A stretch of 64,000 bases of DNA, taken from NCBI RefSeq assembly GCF_900456975.1, contig NZ_UGYM01000002.1, positions 682,001-746,000 on the forward strand, in the 5' to 3' direction. This stretch comes from Shewanella baltica. GTDB taxonomy: Bacteria > Pseudomonadota > Gammaproteobacteria > Enterobacterales > Shewanellaceae. Positions 60,008 through 64,000 of the stretch are shown one piece after another. Numbering within the stretch: the stretch's first letter is position 1; each line of letters starts with the position of its first letter. The translations under genes were made by a program, and so were the position numbers. A model generated the notes under the pieces. The model ran no database searches. It had not been told where the DNA came from and saw nothing but the letters and a program-made list of their open reading frames with translations.

Positions 60008-60574
60008 ATGCAATCCAACATCTTCAAACCTTTGCCATTTTTACCATCTCGACATCATCTTAATCGATGGGCATTTGGCTATTATCTTGTAAAAAAAGGT
60101 TTTTCTACTTGCATTGTCATGGAGGAAACATCTTTTACTTATAAGCAGATCAGAAAAATAAGAGAAGATTTAGCTATCAAAGAACGTCGCCGGGCGAGTT
60201 ACGGGCAGGATATTCTGTCAAAGGAGGATTGGATAACGTACTCAGCGGCAATTAATGTTTATGTTGAACTGAGTGAAAAAATAGCTCATATAAAAGCAGT
60301 CATAGAAGTACATGATCGATTTAATGGTGAGAAAGATTTTGATATATCTGGCTTTTACAAAGCATGCAAAGAAATAAAGAGCGGTGAGGCTTTTTTTGCT
60401 GAATGCGTACACTGTAAAAGTGAAGTTTTCAGTGGGCCAGGATTGAGAGATAAAGTTGTTAGTAAGTGTTGCCCTGCGTGTGGAAAAAATAATTGGGAGC
60501 ATCCAAAAAGTGAGCATCGCTTGGGGCATATTGCTACCCGCCCTAAATCTGGTGACCAACAACCGTTATTTTGA
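60008..60574 (+). CDS. FlhC-like zinc-binding transcriptional regulator
   Basis: A 188-residue protein with a helical N-terminal half (HHLNRWAFGYYLVKKGFST; TYKQIRKIREDLAI) and a C-terminal zinc site of two Cys pairs (AECVHCKSEVF and CCPACGK), the arrangement of FlhC. FlhC normally acts with FlhD, and FlhC/FlhD-like pairs (SetCD, AcaCD) are activators of integrative elements. No FlhD-like gene is visible nearby. ATG 60008 is the most likely start; a frame from 59981 exists. Its position opposite the pilus operon suggests it controls that operon. Family assignment is moderate. Confidence 0.6.
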   Translation: MQSNIFKPLPFLPSRHHLNRWAFGYYLVKKGFSTCIVMEETSFTYKQIRKIREDLAIKERRRASYGQDILSKEDWITYSAAINVYVELSEKIAHIKAVIEVHDRFNGEKDFDISGFYKACKEIKSGEAFFAECVHCKSEVFSGPGLRDKVVSKCCPACGKNNWEHPKSEHRLGHIATRPKSGDQQPLF

Positions 60575-60585
60575 GGAGATTTGTT

Positions 60586-60711
60586 ATGTACACACAAATT
60601 ACCAAGATTGAAATGATCATCGCTGGCACAGTAATCGCAGGTTTGTTCGAAGTGGACATAATTCGAATCGCCAGCAAGATTTTTACTTCAATCTTGATAG
60701 CAAGCTTTTAA
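60586..60711 (+). CDS. Small membrane-associated protein (41 aa)
   Basis: GAGGAG is 7 nt before ATG 60586, and the frame starts 11 nt after the FlhC-like gene, so co-transcription is likely. The 41-residue product has two hydrophobic stretches (MIIAGTVIAGLF and FTSILIASF). The first 25 nt, from the ribosome-binding site into the coding region, closely resemble those of the 77-residue gene at 60948, an apparent local duplication of a translation-start segment. No family recognised. Confidence 0.6.
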   Translation: MYTQITKIEMIIAGTVIAGLFEVDIIRIASKIFTSILIASF

Positions 60712-60771
60712 TAAAGGGAGGTAGCTGGCCTCTCTAAACAAACAGCATATTAATTGATTTGGTAAGCGGAA

Positions 60772-60791
60772 AACTTTCACATGTGAAAGTT
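60772..60791. repeat. Palindrome AACTTTCACATGTGAAAGTT, copy 4
   Basis: Fourth exact 20-bp copy, in the intergenic region between the 41- and 77-residue genes. It is followed by CCACC, not by a T-run, so simple termination is unlikely here. Confidence 0.95.
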
Positions 60792-60920
60792 CCACCGTGA
60801 GTTCATGCCTGGCATGAGCGGCCTTATAGGTTTAGACCTGTCTGGTTAAAGCGTATCGCCATAACCCCCCGTTAATCAGGCGCGAATGGGGCGGAGTGCT
60901 CAACAGCCGCGATCGCAGTG

Positions 60921-60941
60921 CCTCAACTTTAATCGTTGAGG
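60921..60941 (+). promoter_or_regulatory. Stem-loop masking a ribosome-binding site
   Basis: CCTCAAC (60921-60927) and GTTGAGG (60935-60941) form a 7-bp perfect stem with a 7-nt loop. The GAGG ribosome-binding site of the gene at 60948 lies within the stem, so translation would need the hairpin to be opened. Confidence 0.65.
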
Positions 60942-60947
60942 TTTGTT

Positions 60948-61181
60948 ATGAACGTACAAATTCACCCTTCTTATTTCCACAAGATTGTTTCGTCGGAACC
61001 ATTTTCATTGATGCTCGATGTCGCCGCAGCGAGTGGATCAAGAGCTCATATGATTTATGTATCGTTGGCTCTGACTCACAAAACAAAACTACCTAAAACG
61101 GCTGTGATTCCTGCCATAGAATCGGAAATTAAACGCCGTTTGGTTATGAGTCCCGTCTGCGTCGCTGGAGGGGATAAATGA
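60948..61181 (+). CDS. Small protein of the replication module, unknown function
   Basis: A 77-residue soluble protein starting MNVQIHPSYFHKIVSSEPFS. ATG 60948 is chosen for its GAGG 6 nt upstream; the frame reaches 60936. Its stop overlaps the start of the replication gene by 4 bp (ATGA). It may be a regulator or accessory factor of replication by position; no helix-turn-helix is clear to me. Confidence 0.62.
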   Translation: MNVQIHPSYFHKIVSSEPFSLMLDVAAASGSRAHMIYVSLALTHKTKLPKTAVIPAIESEIKRRLVMSPVCVAGGDK

Positions 61182-61999
61182 ACAGTTCTTTAAACTCAGC
61201 GGATCTCGCCAGAGCGATCGATGGTCCACGGATCGCAATACCCCGTGCATCAATTCAAGCTCTTGGACTGGAAGCCGCTGCATTTTTACAACAAGCGTCG
61301 TTTCTAAGCAGCCTAAAGGCAGAAGCAGGCGGGTGGTTTGACCTACCTGCCGAGGGAGAGCCAGATCCTGAGGCTACCAACATTTTCTCAGAGCTCGGGA
61401 GCTGGCAAGCATGCCTCGGAATTCAGAGAGATGCCCTCCGTAAAATCCGGCGCAAGCTTTGCGAAATGAGTTTGCTGGAGGAAAAACGAGCGGGGGTTCC
61501 CGCACGCTTGCACTACCGTGTAAACCACGACGTTTACCTGCGTTTTCTCGCTGATCGCGGCCAGAAAATCCAGAATGCGGAAAATCGCAAACTGGACGGC
61601 GAATATCCGCAAACTAGTTTGCAAGGATCACGCATACAAGAATGCGGAGTTCCGGCAGACTATTCCAGAGAGATCCCAGAGAGCTTCAAAGATATTAATA
61701 CGCGCTTTAATTTTGTTGAGGCTCTCGTATCAAGGGGAGTAGATCAGGTCCACGCCCGCGAGTGGCAAGCAATCCGTAAAAAGAAGCGAGTTACCCTCAC
61801 AAAGGATGCTGTACTACTCGTAGAACGGGAGGCAGCGAAAGTTGGTGTTCCCCTAGGGGACGCGATCGAAACATGTGTTTTAAGGGGATGGGCTGGCCTG
61901 AAGGCGGATTGGCTGATACCCAACAGAGAACGAAGCTCACAAACTCGCTCGCTTGTTGAAGACCTAACAGATACAAGCTGGGCACAGGGGGGATGGTGA
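61178..61999 (+). CDS. Phage-type replication initiation protein (O-like)
   Basis: A 273-residue protein with an N-terminal winged-helix-like region (about 45-130; WQACLGIQRDALRKIRRKLC then MSLLEEKRAGVPARLHYRVN), as in phage replication proteins that bind the origin. A charged linker follows, and the C-terminal part (KKKRVTLTKDAVLLVERE) could bind the helicase loader. GGAGGGG precedes the ATG. It is directly followed by a lambda-P-like gene, the O-P order of lambdoid phages. Low direct similarity to lambda O; the call relies on fold pattern and context. Confidence 0.7.
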   Translation: MNSSLNSADLARAIDGPRIAIPRASIQALGLEAAAFLQQASFLSSLKAEAGGWFDLPAEGEPDPEATNIFSELGSWQACLGIQRDALRKIRRKLCEMSLLEEKRAGVPARLHYRVNHDVYLRFLADRGQKIQNAENRKLDGEYPQTSLQGSRIQECGVPADYSREIPESFKDINTRFNFVEALVSRGVDQVHAREWQAIRKKKRVTLTKDAVLLVEREAAKVGVPLGDAIETCVLRGWAGLKADWLIPNRERSSQTRSLVEDLTDTSWAQGGW

Positions 62000-62718
62000 T
62001 GACACTAAAATCCATTGCAGACGTTATCTCTCTTGAACAACAGAAACGTGTCGTTTACTCGGCAAAAAACGCAGGACCTACACAGTCTTATTTTTGTGAA
62101 GTTGAAAGCAAGCCAGATTGTGATCAACTTCAAGCTGCGGCAAGGATCATCAATATCTTATTTGCCGAGCTTCAGTCATGCTTCCCGGCCTGGAAGGTGA
62201 CATTCCCGAGCAAATCTGACGTTAACGCGGCGAAGAGAACATGGACCAAGGGCCTGCTGGAAGCAGGCATCACAACAGAGCAACAACTTAAATATGGGCT
62301 CCGAAAGGCTCGACAAGTAGATTCACCGTTCTGGCCGTCGCTTGGACAATTTACTAAATGGTGCCAGCCAGATCCTGCGGATTACGGGCTACCAAACACT
62401 AGGCAAGCATACCTTGAAGCCTGTAGGAACGCCCATCGACTTACAGAAATGAAATATGATGAATGGAGCCACCCTGCGGTGTACATTGCTTTAAAAAATA
62501 CTGGGACATTTGACATTCGAAACCGCCCAGCAGCTGAAACTTGGCCTATTTTCAAGCGGAATTATGAAATTGCCACCCGGCGCGCTCTTGTTGGTGAAGA
62601 TCTTAATGCAGAGATCCCCAAGGCTCTGCCGCCACGGCCTACACCACGGCCAGTAGACCCTGAAGTAGCCAAACAGCATTTAGAACTGCTGAAAAAGATG
62701 TTGAAGGGCGGTAAGTAG
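61999..62718 (+). CDS. Lambda P-like replication protein (helicase loader)
   Basis: A 239-residue protein matching the phage lambda P family: IINILFAELQSCFPAWKVTF, NAAKRTWTKGLLEAGITTEQ and GLRKARQVDSPFWPSLGQFT, with KWCQPDP, are the conserved blocks. Such proteins recruit and load the host DnaB helicase at the origin. The ATG at 61999 shares its first base with the stop of the preceding gene; an in-frame ATG lies at 61993. A hairpin (AAGGGCGG/CCGCCCTT, 62704-62726) overlaps its stop codon. Confidence 0.82.
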   Translation: MTLKSIADVISLEQQKRVVYSAKNAGPTQSYFCEVESKPDCDQLQAAARIINILFAELQSCFPAWKVTFPSKSDVNAAKRTWTKGLLEAGITTEQQLKYGLRKARQVDSPFWPSLGQFTKWCQPDPADYGLPNTRQAYLEACRNAHRLTEMKYDEWSHPAVYIALKNTGTFDIRNRPAAETWPIFKRNYEIATRRALVGEDLNAEIPKALPPRPTPRPVDPEVAKQHLELLKKMLKGGK

Positions 62719-62738
62719 CCGCCCTTAAATGAAATGAT

Positions 62739-62757
62739 GTCTATGAATCACATAGAC
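62739..62757. repeat. Short inverted repeat GTCTATG/CATAGAC
   Basis: A 7-bp inverted repeat with a 5-nt centre in the 138-bp gap between converging genes; related GTCTATGAAG recurs at about 62801. It may be a weak terminator or operator. Confidence 0.5.
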
Positions 62758-62856
62758 AAGCTGATTTTGGGCAAAGTGTAGTCGACGATTGTCTAAGTTA
62801 AAATGTCTATGAAGTCTGTGGCCATTCACTATATCGTGCTACATCTTTAATCTAAC

Positions 62857-64000
62857 TTACCAAGTAATAATGTAGCTCCCGTTTATTTGAGCTTTTACAG
62901 AAGCTTGTCGCCCCTTTCTCTTGAGCCTTTCGATATCTTCTTGAACTCTACTTACATCATCTGGGTGGAGCAGTTCTAACCGCACTGGATCAAGACCCTT
63001 CAATTTTTCCCTTTGTTTTGTGTTTAAGCGAGCATTGAATTGAACCCTTCTGAACTGAAACTCACGAATGTGGCTATTGAAAACTTCCTTAACTAACTTA
63101 TACCCTTTTTCGACGGACCCAGCTGAAAAGCCTTCTTCGCCATGCACTTTGCTCAGCTCTATCGAAACGGCACCAAATCGTAACAGTGTTGATAGGCCAT
63201 CTTCATTCTTTCCCCATGAAAACGATAGAGAATCAGATGAGGAATTTACTCGAACATAATGCTCAAAGAGCACGATTAAACCACACAGGTAAGCTTTGGC
63301 TTGATGCGGGGAATTAAGTTCAGGCAGCGACACTTTGTGTAACCGTTTAAATTCTGTATGTTCCACATGTTTTAAGGAGGGCATGTTGTATGCTTTAATC
63401 AACTCTGTCTCGTTTTCAGCTAGTAGCATGCTTGCAACCGAATTGCTGTATTGCGCAGATGATATGACTGACCTCAAGCGAGCTAGGGCCCTGTCCAACT
63501 CATCATTCGATAATGGCTCTGATAAATCGAGACGAAAACGAATCTCAGTTGTTTTAATTACAGATTCTTTTGGTTCCTCACCACGCAACAGATCCAGTGA
63601 GCACATAGGCTGTATAGCTTCACTGTTACTGTATATTAATGATTCTTTTTTAGATAAAGCTGTGTCTGGAACCAGAAACTCCCGTTCTATGCACTTTGAT
63701 TGATCGACAATTCTACCTGCGTAAGGACGAAATGAGTCGTATGGCGCGTGATAAAACGTCGTAGTGTTACCACCTACTTGCGAGTGGTAGTACAGGCCAT
63801 AGTAATACTCGAGAGCTTCATGGTAGTCATATCTGTACCCAATAACGCTAGGAGGATATTTGTGGGGGATAGTAGTCTTGAAGCCTCTATTTTTGAAGAA
63901 TATTTGCTTGGCAACACCAAAAGCAGCCACCTTGATTTCATGCTCGTGCTTTTCGTAGTCAAATGGCTCACCTGAATTATCGGTGCTTTCCAGATTAGGA
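62857..64000 (-). CDS. Hypothetical protein, 5' end beyond the window
   Basis: At least 381 codons are open to the window edge: reading upstream of the GTG at 63930, the frame continues without a stop (NSGEPFDYEKHEHEIKVAAF) to position 64000, so the true start lies outside. The visible part is soluble and strongly charged, with REFLVPDTALSKKESLIYSN, IRFRLDLSEPLSNDELD and a basic C-terminal segment (DIERLKRKGRQASVKAQING). I recognise no family. It converges on the replication genes and is probably accessory cargo of the element. Confidence 0.7.
   Translation of the reverse strand, partial: PNLESTDNSGEPFDYEKHEHEIKVAAFGVAKQIFFKNRGFKTTIPHKYPPSVIGYRYDYHEALEYYYGLYYHSQVGGNTTTFYHAPYDSFRPYAGRIVDQSKCIEREFLVPDTALSKKESLIYSNSEAIQPMCSLDLLRGEEPKESVIKTTEIRFRLDLSEPLSNDELDRALARLRSVISSAQYSNSVASMLLAENETELIKAYNMPSLKHVEHTEFKRLHKVSLPELNSPHQAKAYLCGLIVLFEHYVRVNSSSDSLSFSWGKNEDGLSTLLRFGAVSIELSKVHGEEGFSAGSVEKGYKLVKEVFNSHIREFQFRRVQFNARLNTKQREKLKGLDPVRLELLHPDDVSRVQEDIERLKRKGRQASVKAQINGSYIITW

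Larger units (their letters stand above)
60712..60947 (+). other. Non-coding region with repeated leader hairpin, palindrome copy 4 and a hairpin over the next start
   Basis: It contains GGGAGGTAGCTGGCCTCT with trailing AAACAGCATATTA (related to 59856-59889), the 20-bp palindrome (60772-60791), a CATGCC/GGCATG hairpin, and a stem-loop at 60921-60941 that includes the ribosome-binding site of the 77-residue gene. A replication origin here is possible but not shown. Confidence 0.55.
54100..64000. mobile_element. Integrative element in tRNA-Trp (left part; right end outside window)
   Basis: The tRNA 3' end is followed by a tyrosine recombinase reading towards it, then DUF4224, a pilus operon, an FlhC-like regulator and phage O- and P-type replication genes. 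Composition and gene types change abruptly from the core chromosome to the left. The left boundary is placed at the tRNA 3' end by analogy with other tRNA-integrated elements; the repeat at the far end cannot be seen. No capsid, terminase, tail or conjugation genes occur in the visible 10 kb. Confidence 0.85.

Noticed and set aside
55919..60791. CRP binding sites as the explanation of the palindrome
   Set aside because: CRP sites are TGTGA-N6-TCACA. Here the half-sites are inverted (TCACA then TGTGA) without a spacer.

Overview
The window is chromosomal DNA of a gammaproteobacterium, almost certainly Shewanella. The gene order dinB, pepD, an M17 aminopeptidase, proBA, dnaKJ, fklB, dapB, carAB, a CZB chemoreceptor and mgtE, together with the many chemoreceptors and the protein sequences themselves, fits the Shewanella core genome. 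This is recognition from memory, not a database match.

Positions 1-11300 hold a dCache chemoreceptor, SOS-regulated dinB (perfect LexA box), a LysR regulator divergent from an EamA exporter, a secreted Cache-type sensor upstream of a 4HB chemoreceptor, and two peptidases. Positions 11300-15100 look accessory: a 268-bp inverted-repeat (MITE-like) element, a structured stretch around a 32-codon ORF, a gene remnant, an alpha/beta hydrolase, a periplasmic ClpP-like protein and a two-helix membrane protein. Positions 15100-24800 are mainly core: purine permease, proBA, ybaK, an EamA exporter, and dnaK-dnaJ behind a sigma-32 promoter. At 24920-26590 a DUF2971 gene is bracketed by two inverted copies of an intergenic repeat. 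Positions 26700-44800 carry small conserved genes, a DEAD-box helicase, a frameshifted GNAT gene, a lipoprotein metalloprotease, fklB, dapB, carAB, an RluA-type enzyme, a binding protein, a CZB chemoreceptor, an envelope protein with mgtE, and an EEP phosphatase/nuclease.

Positions 44936-47199 are a bufferin-type RiPP operon on the minus strand: a periplasmic cysteine-rich precursor with two near-identical six-cysteine modules, a DUF692 multinuclear iron enzyme and a DUF2063 partner. It is followed by rlmI, rpiA, yedI, a DEDD exonuclease with a small membrane-protein gene, and a SEC-C protein.

From the tRNA-Trp gene (54038-54114) to the window end lies an integrative element whose far end is outside. 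It carries a tyrosine recombinase and DUF4224 protein next to the tRNA, phage-type replication genes (an O-like protein and a lambda-P-like helicase loader), an FlhC-like zinc regulator and a compact pilin/one-domain-chaperone/usher operon. Two repeated signals run through it: four exact copies of the palindrome AACTTTCACATGTGAAAGTT, and three copies of the dyad TGCCCAATTTGGACA (one degenerate) in front of the three minus-strand transcription units. I regard this phage-like, pilus-encoding element with its shared control sites as the most novel part of the window.
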